DNA of 64,000 bases from Antrodiella citrinella. Lineage: Eukaryota > Basidiomycota > Agaricomycetes > Polyporales > Steccherinaceae. Of this stretch, positions 47,620-59,666 are shown piece by piece; the stretch's first letter is position 1, and every line of letters starts with the position of its first letter. Under the pieces are notes generated by a model, which did not search any database, had not been told where the DNA came from, and saw only the letters and a list, made by a program, of their open reading frames with translations. The position numbers and the translations under genes are program-made. The stretch is taken from positions 57,764 to 121,763 of the forward strand of contig SGPM01000045.1 of assembly GCA_004802725.1 (NCBI GenBank). The letters run 5' to 3'.

Positions 47620-48908
47620 ATGCAGCGAACAGTCTTGATCACAGGGTACGTCAAGCGATAGCACAATACGCCTTTAACACCGTTGACTTGCTTTCTCTTG
47701 GCAGATGCAGCGAAGGAGGAATTGGACACGAGCTAGCTCTTGAGTTCCATGCGCAAGGTGCGTTGCGCAGCCATGGCGAGAAAGTACATCGTCCTCAATA
47801 GACAACAACAGGGCTGCGGGTGTTCGCCACAGCACGCACCACTGCGTCCATGACGAAGCTGAAGCAGCAATGCATAGAGACGTTCGAGCTCGACGTCACG
47901 ATCTCTAGCAGCATCCAAGACATCAAGGCGCAAGTCGTGAAACTGACCGACGGCACGCTGGACATCCTGGTGAACAATGCGTACGTCATGTGTCAGAACT
48001 TTTCGGAGGATCATCCAACCATGCAAATGTGAAACTCACAGAGGCGTCTGTACGTCCCACCCACATTTCCACCGTACACTCCGGTAATATTCACCCATCT
48101 TTTTCCCTACAGGCTACGAGTCCACTGCGAGCGACGATACGATGGACAAAATTAGGTCCCTCTATGCTGTCAACCTTTTCGGCACCATGGAAATGACACA
48201 GGCATTCGTCCCGCTCCTGGTCGCCGCGAACAAACGACAAGCCCCCGGCTTCGAATACGCACGCATCGTCCAGATTGGGAGTATAGCAGCAGTGTGTCCA
48301 TCGCCGTTCTATGCAGCGTACAACTCGAGCAAGGCAGCTCTGCTTCAGTATGGGAACACGCTGAGGATCGAACTGGAACCCTTTGGGGTCAAAGTCATCA
48401 CGGTAGGTGGCACTCCACATCGCGATCCTGAAGTGTGGGATTGACAAACGGTGTATGCAGATCAACACCGGCAAGGTACAGACTAGAATTCTCAGGGAGT
48501 CGAGTCAATGGTGCCTCCCTGAGAGCTCTATGTATAAGCCTATAAATGAATCGTATGAGGCGTTTGGACGAAAAGTATTGACAGGTGCGCACTTTGACTT
48601 CTCCGACCGTGATCTATATGAAACAACTCAAATTTCCAGCCAAGTCGACATGTGTTCAAGACTATGCACAACATGCAGTCAAACATATCCTGAAGAAAGA
48701 CGCAGCACCGTTCTTGTGGACCGCGGACCAGAGCCTCTTCACAAGGATGGTGGTTGCGTTGTTTCCTTGGACCTTTTGGGTAGGGCTGGTTCTTGGATCA
48801 TCCAGTGCTTCCAGCTGACAGACTTTGTAGGATCGATTGCTACGACCGATATTTGGATTGGATAAACTCGCGACTCTGGTCAAGCTGGAGAAAGCGAAGA
48901 ACGTATGA
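47620..48908 (+). CDS. Short-chain dehydrogenase/reductase (AYR1-like), copy B
   Basis: Eight exons (47620-47645, 47705-47757, 47812-47980, 48042-48049, 48113-48402, 48461-48584, 48640-48779, 48831-48908) give 295 residues. The Rossmann entry is VLITGCSEGGIGHELALEF; the NNAG motif is rebuilt across the 8-nt fourth exon as NNAGVCYE. The catalytic Ser lies in VQIGSIAAVC and the Tyr-Lys pair in YAAYNSSKAALLQYG. A hydrophobic stretch near MVVALFPWTFW may anchor it to ER or lipid droplets, as in Ayr1. It probably reduces 1-acyl-dihydroxyacetone phosphate or a similar ketone with NADPH; the substrate is not proven. Confidence 0.88.
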
Positions 48909-49613
48909 CGGACTAGCGCGTTGAGCATGGTTGTTCCTAGACTCGGTTCAGGCCGGCCGACGATTCGTATTTTTTCTATCATCGGAGATCGATCTGTATA
49001 CAACCCATAAGTTACTTAAGCCCGGGATAAGCTTCGAATAAAAGTTGGTTCTTACTTCGAATCCTTTCCAGTCGCCACAAGACTACCACCAATTAGTGGC
49101 AAGAGCCCTTTCAAAATGGGATCATTTGAACTTATGGGACTCGCTCTCGAAAGATCGTCTGCACCGTCGAAAGCTCAGACCCACCCCCGGGTCCCGTCAC
49201 GAGGATCTGCCTTGGTCACTGGACCCTTCGTAAGTACGCACACATCCCCCGGCCGCAACGGAACCCCTTGCGACTCCGTGCGTAAAACAAGGGAATCCAT
49301 CATGATATTCTTTCATATTTTCCTTCTGTCCTTCTTCCCAGGCCCCCCTGGGCCCCCATGCCATAAATTTCAGACTGCCTGAGCAGAGGTAAGTTCACAC
49401 CGGCATCAGATGCACCCCATAACGGGCTCGCTATTTCTCGTGCAGTGGATCGGCCTGTGAGGTGGTATCCTTTGTTCGCCCAAGATCGACAGAGTTTCCA
49501 CATGGCTGCGAGTCTGTTACGAGAGCTTTATGATCACTGACATGATAATATAAGGATGGTCTCAGACATACCGAGGGTCGGGTTTTCTCCCTTTCTTCGA
49601 ACTCGGACACAAT
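48909..49613. other. Spacer between SDR copies B and C
   Basis: A 705-nt gap. An ATATAAGG element near 49,547-49,554 about 60 nt upstream of copy C is a TATA candidate. A repeated CCCCC/GGGCCCCC stretch lies near 49,345. No gene seen. Confidence 0.35.
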
Positions 49614-50955
49614 ATGACGAGCAAGAGGACTGCGTTGATCACTGGGTGAGTCCTAGTGTCAGTCTTCTAGAGATTGTAAAACATCTTGCAAGATCTGACG
49701 CATAGTTTTAGATGCAGTGACGGGGGGATTGGACATGCACTTGCTCTGGAGCTCCATGAGGGAGGTCTGTTTTGGTATTTGTATCCAAGTACACGCAGTT
49801 TTTCTGACAAGACCGTATTTCAAGGTGTACGGGTTTTCGCCACAGCGCGTACGCTTTCCTCGATGGAGAAGCTGAAAGAGAAGGGCATAGAGGTCTTCAA
49901 ACTGGACGTCACTGTTCACAGCAGCGTGCAGAACGTGAAGGCGGAGGTTGAAAAGTTGACAGGAGGGACGTTGGATATGCTCGTGAACAATGCGTGCGTG
50001 TCCCTTGAATGGAAGGCCTTAGAGTCATGACATAGATCTGATTGCTCTCTAACTCACCAGCGGCGTTTGTACGTCTTCCACCCACATGATTCAAACCATC
50101 AGCCAACGTTGACGACCCGTACCCGCAGTCTACGAATCCACCGCCATCGAAGACAACATGTCCAAGATCAAAGACATGTACGCTGTCAACGTCTTCGGCG
50201 TCATGGAAGTCTCGCAAGCCTTCCTCCCCCTCGTCGTCGAAGCCAGCAAAGCCCACATCACATCCAAGAGTCCATCGTGGAACCCACGCGTGGTGCAGAT
50301 GAGCAGCTTGGCGGCGATATGCCCGACGCCGTTTTACTCGGCGTATAATTCGAGCAAGGCGGCGATGTTGCAGTATGGGAATACACTGAGGGTGGAGTTG
50401 GCGCCGCTTGGAGTCAAAGTGATCACGGTGAGTTGCGATTTGCTGGTACGTTTTTCAGAGGGCCGTGTGACTAAGCCTGTTGTTTTGTAGGTTCACGTGG
50501 GAAGGGTGAACACCCGAATTATCAGGGATATCGACTACAAAGGCCTCCCCGAAGGCTCCCTGTACACGCCTCTGAAAGATATCTATGAGGGAGTCGCCCA
50601 TGAAGTGTTCCCAAGTACGTACCATCATATGCACACATGTCTCACCGGCCTCACCGACTTATCGTTCGTCCTTTATAGAGGGTGCTCTATCATGTCAGGA
50701 CTTCGCCAAAGCCACAGCCACACATCTGCTGAAGAAGAACGCGAATCCCTTCTTCTGGTACGGAGGTTCGAGCCTCATGATGTGGTTCCTCGACGCATTC
50801 TTCCCTCGGACAATCTGGGTGGGTCATTCGCATCTGGTGGAATGCACGTGTGCTGATGAAACTGCTTGCAGGATTCGTTTGTGCGTAAGACGTTCTCGTT
50901 GAACAAATTAGGTGATGCCTTCAGGAAAGACGTCTTAGCGAAAAAGACTGTATAG
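49614..50955 (+). CDS. Short-chain dehydrogenase/reductase (AYR1-like), copy C
   Basis: Eight exons (49614-49645, 49712-49764, 49825-49993, 50061-50068, 50129-50427, 50491-50614, 50679-50818, 50872-50955) give 302 residues. Exons 2, 3, 4, 6 and 7 (53, 169, 8, 124, 140 nt) equal those of copy B. Motifs: ALITGCSDGGIGHALALEL, NNAGVFYE built over the 8-nt exon, VQMSSLAAICPTPFYSAYN with SSK completing YxxxK, and LPEGSLYTPLKDIYEGV. A hydrophobic segment (LMMWFLDAFFPRTIW) near the C-terminus suggests membrane attachment. Tandem with copy B. Role as for copy B; the two may differ in substrate. Confidence 0.9.
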
Positions 50956-51103
50956 TAGTCTTCTTGGGGTCATATCCAGGTCTCGCACTTCATGGGAAAT
51001 GCTGGATTCTGAAGGGTTATGTGTTAGTATACATGTTGGATTTATGTAAATCATACTATTCAAGACTACTGTTTCATTCTGCGACACCCCATCTTCACCA
51101 TCT

Positions 51104-52868
51104 TCACTTGGACTCCGTGATCGCCCTCACCGTCTCGCCCAACCTCCTGCAAGCTTCATCTGCTTGATTCCCGTCGAGCAGGCTGAACGCGCGCGGACAT
51201 ATGGGGTCTTCCTCCCGTCGGGAAGGAATACTGTGCCAGGCAAAGCGAGTACGCCGTTCTCGTACGCCTTGGTGCGCACCAACGCTTCTGAGTCGTTGTC
51301 GTCCAGGAGGAGTTTGAACCTGTATATTCGATTCGTATGTCAGATATGGAGGGAGCGGGGAAACAAGTCGGGGAAACATGCGCACCAGAAGAACATCCCT
51401 GCCTCCGGCGATTCCCACTCCGCCAAGCCTTTCAAATATTTCTGCATCGCAGCCTCGAAGACGTCCCGCTTCTGACGATAGAAGGCAGATACAGTCTGCG
51501 TATGCGTGATAAAGTCATCGTAGCCCCATTGGTTGAGAAGCGCGAAGGCAATCGCCTGCGTCAAGGAGGACGTCTGAAGGCTGGAAATAGCTGTCTGAAA
51601 CCGGAATTCATCGATCAGCTCGGGTCTAACTCTGAAGGCAAATGAGAGGGAGAAGCGTACATGCATATCGATCGCTCGCAAGAGTTCCTCCGGGCCTGAT
51701 GCGAATCCGATCCTCAATCCGGAGGAGAGGATCTTGGAAAGGCTATCGAATCGTAGGACACGGCCGACCTCGGGCTGCTCGAGTTCTAAGGCAAAATATG
51801 ACGGAGGTCGGGGTGCGTCGCCGTAGTACAGATAGTAGTATGGATCATCTGTGTTACGTTTAGCTTTCTGAGGACGTTTATGTTCATGTGAAGGCTCATT
51901 ACCTTCCAAAATAATGAGATTATACTCCCTCGCGAGCCCCAAGACCTCGCGTCTGCGTTCAGTTGTGGCGGTCATGCCTGTCGGGTTGCATCCGTACTAA
52001 GAGATAAGATAAGACGATGTTTTCGGGAAGAAAGACACCTGAGCTTACTGGAACTGTGTAGAGAACCTTCGGCTTTGGCTTAGAGCTCGGCCAATTCTGC
52101 AAAGTGTTGCGGAGAGAGCTTGACGAGATACCGTTGGCATCGGTTTCAACCTCTGTGAAATGATGTCAATCCCGACACCAGCCATTCCTGTGCACGCAAC
52201 ATACCAATCAAATCGCAATGAAGGGCTTGAAACATCGGGAGAACACCGCTGTCTCAGCGTTAGCCTGCATCGGTGACGCAAATAATATGATGCCCGACTA
52301 ACGCATAGACTGGTGACTCCACCAGCACGGGCTCTCCACGATTCACCAGAGATGACACTGCCTAGTTCACATGAGCATCGTTCGTTACGTTCAGCAAGAA
52401 CACTACGTACCTTGTAAATAACATCCTGGCTTCCGCCACCAATGGTTACTCCCCAGCCTTCACCCTTCTTTCTCCCGTGTACCTTTTCCTGCAATCCATA
52501 CACCCACCCGACCAAGGATGGCAAACCGGCGGTGGGACCATACTGCAATCCTTCAGCGAGCTCTTTCCCACTGATCTCTGTCGTAATCAAGGTCCGCTTC
52601 TCTGGATCGGTTGGAGAGTGCGATGTGAGGGTGACCGATGTTAGAGGAAATGTACTGGCATTGGGCTTTCCGGCGAGCAACGAGATGAGACCTGGTTTGG
52701 CCTCGAGTGGGTATAAACCGCGGACTGCGAGCGTCAGAGTGCGTCTTTGAGTGAATCGATTTCCTTGTATGAACAACGTCGACACGCACTGGGACTGGGC
52801 TTCCGTTCCTTTGCCAAATCGGACAGGAAGGACTGATAAAGCTGTGGTGATAGACTCTGGGGAGCCAT
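51104..52868 (-). CDS. ARO8: PLP-dependent aromatic aminotransferase (ARO8-like), apparent frameshift
   Basis: Transfers amino groups between aromatic amino acids (or kynurenine/aminoadipate) and 2-oxo acids. Nine exons: 52868-52790, 52724-52411, 52361-52303, 52248-52205, 52152-52049, 51996-51903, 51848-51661, 51594-51386, 51319-51104. Family text: IRGLYPLEAKPGLISLLAG, GVTIGGGSQDVIYK, PVLVESPVYAG, YGCNPTGMTA, EDDPYYYLYYGDAP and the PLP-lysine region RFDSLSKILSSGLRIGFASG. All exon phases agree until the last exon, where one base appears missing in a GC run (about 51187-51196). The conserved end FSLLDGNQADEACRRLGETV lies in the shifted frame. With most of the gene intact, a sequence error is as likely as a true mutation. 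Confidence 0.88.
51187..51196. other. Apparent one-base frameshift in a GC repeat
   Basis: The plus-strand run AACGCGCGCG sits where the aminotransferase frame slips by one. The upstream frame reads PYVRA and the downstream frame FSLLDGNQ. Short GC repeats are common places for base-calling or assembly errors. Confidence 0.65.
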
Positions 52869-53907
52869 GAACGTGCTCGATTGTCGGCTCGGTGCTTGTA
52901 CTGAATGTATCCGTGAACCTGTGGTCTATGTATTGATCCTTTCAGTTGCGACGATGGATATCAGGGATTCATTCTGCTCACCGCGTGTCCCACGCAGATC
53001 GCGTTCAGGTGAAAGAGAGATGCTATAACCCGAGTGATGTTTTGAGGAATTGGGTCGGCCAGGCGAACGCCGAGCCAGTCGCGTCATCGTGCAAGCGCCC
53101 ATTAATATTCTGGTTGTAGGCGCCGATTTGCAACGACTTTATGACGAGGAGCATTGTCCGACTACGGTGCGTGCGGTGAATCTGACTGCGGAAGATGGGA
53201 CGACCCTCACGCACAGTCGGAGCGCTGTTGACTCGGGCGCCCGGAACATCCTTTCGAGACGCAGACACGTAGCGAAGTCGAGCTGTATGCGGAGACGGAG
53301 GACCAATGAGCGTCATGGTTATGTTATCTGCACAGTCGCATATCGCATTTTGCAAGCGAAGTTCTTGGAACAACACATGTTGCCATCCCGGAGCTCTACC
53401 CGGCTTCCTGCGTGTGTAGGGCTCTGCGAATGCGCACTGCAATCGCACCTTGCGAGGTGAGTACCTCCTCCGAATGCCCCCAGTCGTCGTAAATGACCCC
53501 CATAACGAGCAGTGCCAGACGTCAACTTTTGACAATGACAAAGAGGGCCATGGACCGTGGTGGACGGTACCAGAGACTGATATGCGCTGGGACGGCCGGG
53601 ATGCCAGTACCACCTGCTTTGGTCCGCTCCACACTTGACAAGGTCACCCGGCCGAGTCTGCGGCCAACTCTCCTGCTCGCCTGTCACACCTTCCCTCCTC
53701 TCATCTCCCATCATCACTTGAACGCACTCTCACTCCTCCCTGTCTAGCTTTGTCACTTTCACTGCAGACATATAACGCGTCCTCCCATTCCTCGTCGCGG
53801 TTTCTGCCAACGACTACCTACTATTCCTCGTGCTCATAAACGACTCACCTCCAACGACTTCCATACCCATCCAAGCACCCAAAACGATAGACGACACGCC
53901 GCCATCC
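52869..53907. other. Intergenic, divergent promoters
   Basis: About 1 kb between the aminotransferase and the Hsp20-like gene. Several frames of 60-200 codons occur on both strands but overlap one another and show no family signal, so none is called. Confidence 0.35.
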
Positions 53908-54566
53908 ATGGAATCCCCGGCGTCGTTGTACGCTCGCCGCCATTCTGAACCACTGGGGGCATATTTAGCGTCCTCAAAAGGCAGTACTCATTCACGCAGA
54001 GACTTCTCCGTCTCGCCTTCCATTCGCTCAAAGCATCTCCTCTCCGACATCGACGCAGCGCGTGCCAACACAGAATGCACACCCAGGCCCCCCACACCAC
54101 CCACCCCGGCAAGCCTCCTTGGAGCTGGGAGGCGATCCTGCGATGGGTCAGATGCGCTCAGTGTCCGTTCCGTATGTCCCGAGGCACCCTCTGCACGGGA
54201 TCGTCGCTCGCCACCGGAATGCGAGACACCGCCCATGCACGTTCACTCGACTAGCGCTGAGCATACGTTGGACGTCCATCTGCCCAAGGAGCTCTCTCCG
54301 GAGATGGTCACGGTTAGTGCAAAGAAAGGCAATAGGTTGAGCATTGTGGCAGATGTGTGGTACCGAGAGAATAACTGTGAGTGTTATCTCCTTGTACCCA
54401 CCTGACTCATCGGATTGTTGATGTTCGCTGCTCTATAGCTCACTACGAATGGGATATCGTCTTCCCTCCAAGAGACGTCGACATGAATTCAATCCGAGTC
54501 ATTCTGGCGGAGGGTCACGTCACGATCCGCGCTCGCAGGATGCACCGCCATTCTCAATTCTTCTGA
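53908..54566 (+). CDS. Hsp20/alpha-crystallin-like protein
   Basis: Two exons (53908-54376, 54439-54566) give 198 residues. The first 120 or so are disordered and rich in Ser, Pro and Arg (PTPPTPASLLGAGRRS). The C-terminal 75 residues resemble the Hsp20-like fold of basidiomycete proteins: LPKELSPEMVTVSAKKGNRL, VADVWYRENN, then HYEWDIVFPPRDVDM and a final strand HVTIRARR. It lacks the C-terminal I-x-I/V motif that helps small heat-shock proteins oligomerise, so it may be a co-chaperone-like domain. An in-frame GTG region extends upstream; the first ATG was chosen. Confidence 0.7.
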
Positions 54567-55080
54567 AGCTTCACCATCCATTGTTCACCCCATCATTTTC
54601 CCGCTCTGATTCACGTTTCAAGCCTTATGACAAGCTGCAGCTCGTGATATTTCTTGTCGCTGCCNCTCACGTATTACGCCCTCTTCTATTAACCATTCAT
54701 CGCGTCGTTACCGTGTATTATAGTAGTCCCCCATCATTCATCCACCNACCTCGCGCTCTCTAGTTTACCGTTTTCTGTCTCCCACTTGGACAATATTGTG
54801 TGGTCTCCACCTCACATATATCAGATGGTCCTTCGCTCTCGCTATACTTATGTATATGTAGATTAATACCCTCCACAGCGTGATTCCTATATACTACTCT
54901 ACACACTATGTACCCCCATAAAAGGCTGTGCTTCGAAATATAACTGTGGAGACCATAATTTAATCTCCGCTCCCTTCTCAAAGTCATGATGCCTGATATT
55001 ACTATTTGGTAGCATCCCGCAGGGATCAAAAGAACTTCGTGCAACGCCACACAATTAATACACACCCGTATTACTGTAAA
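54567..55080. other. 3' region with two ambiguous bases
   Basis: A 514-nt gap holding the converging 3' ends of the Hsp20-like and UPF0014 genes. Bases 54,665 and 54,747 are N, the only ambiguous positions in the window, and indicate lower sequence quality locally. Confidence 0.6.
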
Positions 55081-56509
55081 TCACTCCAACAGCCCCCTTC
55101 TTTCCTCACTCGCCCTCGCCTCAACATCCCCATCACCCGCCTTCGCGCCAAGCTCCCCCCACACACGCGCCCAGCCCCTCTTGATTTCCTCGATCGCCTG
55201 CTCCACGAGCCAGTCGCGCGCGCGCCACACGGCGTGCTTGCGCGTGTCGATACGGTCGAGGCGCACCCTGTGTTCGGAGTCGACGACAACGGCGAGCGTG
55301 AGGACCGTCGTGACGATCGACGCGAGGGCCGTGCACGACGAGATCATGAACATGATCACCATCTGCAGCCGCGCGGCCTGTTCGACGGAGGAGCCTCCTA
55401 GGATCGCGCCGGTCATCATCCCTGGGATCGCGATGATTCCGATAACACTGCGGGGTGGATGCGTTAGCGTTTGCATTGTCATCTGTCGGAAAAGGCGAGG
55501 CAGAAGATTATGGATTGAAATGCGCCGAAGATGTATTATTGGACGTGGAGTCGGAGGTCGGGGTATCGGAAAAAGCTGAGCAAGGGGGGCAGGAATGGAA
55601 CGCACCTCATTTGATTGATAGTAGGGGTCAACGCCAACCGGAGAGCCTCTTTTGCGATAGGTTTGCACGCCTCGAAGCGTGTAGCGCCAAAAGCGAGATA
55701 TGTCTCTACTTTGTCTTTGTTCTCACTAAAATACGACCACTGTCAGAAACTTCAGAATGACAAGTATGATGTATGAGACTTACTATATCTCTTTCAGTAC
55801 GTAGGTGACTGAAACAACTATGCCTGAAATCGTGCTTCCGCACAGCATACCAACCACAGGAACTGGAGACAAATTCAGTCCCTGGTTGCGCAATGAATAG
55901 GCAGAGACGTACTGTATTGTTCAGGTTTCCAGAATGGGTCCACTGCCATGGCGAATCGTATGCCGATGATGGACACTGGTATTGTTGACCCAATCATTCC
56001 AGCAAAGACCGACGGGAACTGTCATGTCGAAGTGTCAATGTCACTACCCTGTACTGACAAGTAACATTTTAGAAGGCTCACCATATGAGTGTACCGCCGT
56101 TTCGACTTGTTGATAACTACCTCACTTCATTTTAGCACATGATCTCATACGCCGCACAATCGCAAATGAAGCGTACCAGTCTCTGTCGTGCCCATAATAT
56201 TCAACAAACCTAACCACACACACCATCATCAGCAATCCACAAAACACCTCAATTACAAGCCAAAAAAGACTCACAAGCAATCCCAGCAACCGCCCACGGA
56301 TTATTCGCCTCAAACACCTTCTGCAACACCAACGCGACCAAACTCAGCTGCACGACGCAGCGCACCGCAGCCGTCAGGAGCGACCCGCCCACGCCCAGGC
56401 CGAACGTCGTCGACACCAGCGCATTGAATAGGATAAACGAGAACGCGAGCGCGACGTTCACGTAGTTAAGGTGCGCCGTGGACTCGGGCGCCCCTACCCC
56501 GGAGTCCAT
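55081..56509 (-). CDS. UPF0014 family membrane protein (FetB-like permease)
   Basis: Seven exons (56509-56275, 56209-56177, 56116-56082, 56018-55913, 55862-55784, 55725-55606, 55447-55081) give 324 residues with about seven hydrophobic segments. Family landmarks are NALVSTTFGLGVGGSLLTAA, then IGIRFAMAVDPF, YLAFGATRFEACKPIAKEA and SVIGIIAIPGMMTGAILGGS. Bacterial relatives such as FetB are permease subunits paired with a separate ATPase and linked to metal homeostasis. No ATPase partner is visible here, and fungal function is unknown. The C-terminus is a charged cytosolic helix. Three consecutive exons of 33, 35 and 106 nt are needed to keep the frame. Confidence 0.85.
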
Positions 56510-58014
56510 TTCTCCAATTAAAATTTAGTTTGTTGGGTACTGGTAGGTTGGGTATGATTTGAATTGACGAGGAGCCTCAGGAAGGTGGACAGACGTTCTT
56601 GCTTCACCGAATTGGGACGAGCACAGTGCGCTGTGAAAGGAGGAAACGTACAATCGAAGCACAAGCTCAAAACTTCAAGCTTCAAGAGCTGCGCGGCATT
56701 CTTGGTCCGGACTCCGGAATGGTCAGCCCACAAAACCAGCCAATCAACTGCGTCGCGTTGGAACGTGCTTACACCTAATCCTAAATTCGTTCTTACGGTA
56801 CGGCGCACAGCGTCACGACGTACTGTACACCTATCTTCAATTTCGAAGGACATCGTTGGAGTGAGTCCATATGCTTATGAACGTCGAAAAGGCCCGGTCA
56901 AGTCCCAACGACTGGAGGGCACTCGGGACGGGCCGGTATTTCTCACCACCTGAAATTTAAAACTCGGCTGCGAAGTTCCCGGGTGGCATCGTCTGAACGT
57001 TGAACGTCACGGTTGAACCTTGCAATGAAGTGTCACTCTGTCCGGAGGAGCTGTGGCGCGGTGACCGCGCTCACCGCCAAAAATACACAGCCAAGGGAGT
57101 AGATGTCACTCGCATACGAGAGCCGAGTTCCGCTCCTCACCATTCACACACTGCTTTGCGCTGGAGCACGCAGGCTCCAACGATTAGCACCAGTTGGCAC
57201 CACTGGCATGCGAGACCTCCGGTAGTTGGCTGACTGGAATGCACCACACCGAGGTCGGCGGTGCGAAGGAGTCGAGCAGCAAACAAGTGGTGATGGACAG
57301 GATGCCCTCCGAGTCCACTTGACATGGACCGCGACAGCTTCCTCCTATGTGGGGCACTTGAGGTCACCTATCGCTGAATGGGATTACCAGAGCTCGCAGA
57401 AGACTCCGAACTGTGAACGTGGAGAACGTCCGCCGTTCACTTTCTAGCCGAACATTGAAACTGCACACGCTCCCATTCGCCTTCCGTTGCGGAGCTTTGC
57501 ACGCCACTGGGGTGTGCTGCTAAAGAAGTGACGTGGAGGTTAACATCTTGTCGGAACAGTGTTTCTTGAGAAGCCTGCAATATCTCTCAGTCAGCACCGC
57601 GCCTCTGACATATCTGACGAAGCGTACCTTTCTTACGAGTGACCGGTGATCTTTGCTGTCGTTTGTGTTGAACCCATCTCAGGTCCGAACGACATGTTCC
57701 GTGTTTTGTCTTCTGCGTCAGGCCGCGATATTCTCCGGAGCTCCGTGCACCTAGCATACAGTGTAACACTTTGAGCTTACAACCCTTCCCACAAAGAGAT
57801 GGCATGGGGCATTCCAGCGTCGATGGGAATGTCCACAAAGACATGTCGTGAAGATCCGCGAGACAGACGCTGCGACGGAGCGCACGACTCCTGCTGAAGA
57901 TAAACCCTCGTGGTGATTTGCTCATAGAAAATATGGTTATTCCACTGTCGAACAGGGCTCATAGGAGCTCTGACGCAATTCTTTAAGCCTGGTCGCATCA
58001 GTGGACATCCTCTT
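56510..58014. other. Intergenic, nothing recognised
   Basis: About 1.5 kb between UPF0014 and SDR copy D. A 129-codon plus-strand frame (56564-56953) and a 112-codon minus frame (57587-57925) have no family signal and no supporting splice chain. Confidence 0.35.
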
Positions 58015-59344
58015 TCACGTGCTAGTTTTATTTTCTGCTTGTAGGATGCTGGCCAACTTCGTCATACCGAACTTCTTAGACACGAACGAGTCCTGGAAAC
58101 AAGCCTTCAGCACGCATGGTCGGCCAGAACATATAGCAACCTATGAATCCCGTCCGAGTAAAGAAAGTACTGACAAACCAGACCAGCGTTGAGTTCAGAG
58201 CAACCCAGAGCCACGCGCGAGGTGCTTGCTTGAGCGATTCCGCTACTATCTGAGCCACTACAGGCGTGCGCTCATGAGCACCGTCTGAGGGACAAGCGAG
58301 CTTAGTGAACATGTCAAAAGTGAAGACAGTATGCGTACCGTGTAAGTGCTCACGACGGTTGTAACGAAATTCATTTTCGATCGGGAGGTAGATGGAATCC
58401 GCAGGCATTTTCCATGACGTCTTGGTAATATGGGTCTTTACGTTCCTGGAGACGACCTGCAGCGGAACATGTCAATGTCTGAGTCCTAACCCATAGTTCA
58501 ATATGCATACCAGAAGCACTCTGACTCTGTTATCGTGTCGCCGAAATTAGCACAAGTAGTACTAGATCCTATATAAAGCTGACTCACCCAAAAGGTGCAA
58601 GTTCGACTCGTATTACATCGTTGTACGCGTGAAGAGCGGCTTTGCTGAATCCGTATACTAAACCAAAGGGCATCGGTACTACACCGGACAGACTTCCGAT
58701 ATTGACGATGCAACCGTCTCCGGAAGCAAACAGAAAAGTAATAGATTCCTTGACCATTGCCATCACAGCAAATACGTTGACCTCGTACAATTTTCGTACT
58801 GTGTCCATGGAAATGTCGGCGGCTGCAAATGGATATGCTTTCATAGTAGGAGCGTTCATTTCCTATAGCTTGATATCGTATAGAAAACAACCTACACGTT
58901 CCGCTGTAACGTAGGAGACAATTAGCAACTGCTCCGGTGAAACATGAAAGACCACACACGCACGCATTGTTTATGAGAATATTGAGCTTCCCTCCCAGTC
59001 AGCCGCTCGATCTCGGCCTTCACAGAGGTGATGCTCTCCGGCTTTGTGACATCAAGAGCGATCGTATCAATGCCGAGAGCCTGCAAAGCAGCCATAGAGG
59101 CAGGGTTCCGGGCGGTAGCAAACACGGGCAACCCTGGTACACGTCACCCCATTTCAATACATAAAATTCGATTGCCAGCAAAACTTAAGACTCACCTAGG
59201 GCATGATACTGCTTCGCCATCTCTTCTCCGAGACCTCCCTCGCTACAGCTAAGTTACCGATGGAATATGAATACCCCTCACACATGCCAAATGAGTCGGA
59301 AAGAAAAACCCAGTGATTAAGACAGTGCGTTTTTCGGCGGCCAT
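58015..59344 (-). pseudogene. SDR reductase (AYR1-like), copy D, frameshifted
   Basis: Exons matched: 59344-59310, 59248-59196, 59133-58964, an 8-nt exon (CGGAACGT), 58837-58588, 58526-58511 (16 nt), 58456-58339, 58284-58141, 58092-58015. Text: RTVLITG, CSEGGLGEEMAKQYHALG, VFATARNPASMAALQALG, NIGSLSGVVPMPFGLVYGF with SK, and KFGMTKLASILQ. Exon 3 is 170 nt where copies A, B and C have 169. The extra G in GGGAGGG shifts the frame before INNA. The last junction is also one base out of phase, unless the gene ends early at a stop at 58076. Otherwise it is well conserved and more distant from A-C. It is either a young pseudogene or a sequence error. Confidence 0.65.
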
Positions 59345-59666
59345 GTTGGCAGAATGTCGTGAACGAGCAGAAGAATGTGAGACGTCACGATTGTGATGAG
59401 AGTGGATGGCGACAACATCATTATACAATGCAGACTATTATAATGTAGGCAAAGTGAGAGGGACTCAAAAAGATATCGGGAATAGGCCCATAATAGGCTT
59501 CCCATAATGGGATGGCATTTTCTTCATTTGGCAAGACCCTTCGGTCGGTCAACACGTTCGTCTAGATCGGATTTGGGAGTATCGGGCGCATTCAGTGATA
59601 CAACAACTTCTACCTACTTCTACATTTCTAAATTCTCCTTCTTCTTTGTGCGCTATCTACGTCTGT
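59345..59666. other. Short intergenic region
   Basis: A 322-nt gap containing the promoter of SDR copy D and the 3' UTR of the phosphorylase gene. No gene is seen. Confidence 0.35.

Noticed and set aside
48781..48818. SDR copy B ending at the stop at 48816-48818 without a last intron
   Set aside because: A GTAGGG donor at 48780 and TTGTAG acceptor at 48830 give a final exon homologous to that of copy C (FGLDKL against FSLNKL).
53023..53717. Overlapping long frames on both strands
   Set aside because: Both strands are open over the same bases and none matches a family, so they are more likely GC-driven chance frames.
58588..58862. Start of SDR copy D exon 5 at 58862, giving MNAPTMKAYPF
   Set aside because: The acceptor at 58838 (GAAAG) keeps phase with the 8-nt exon and gives NNAGTSYPFAAAD, which fits the family better.
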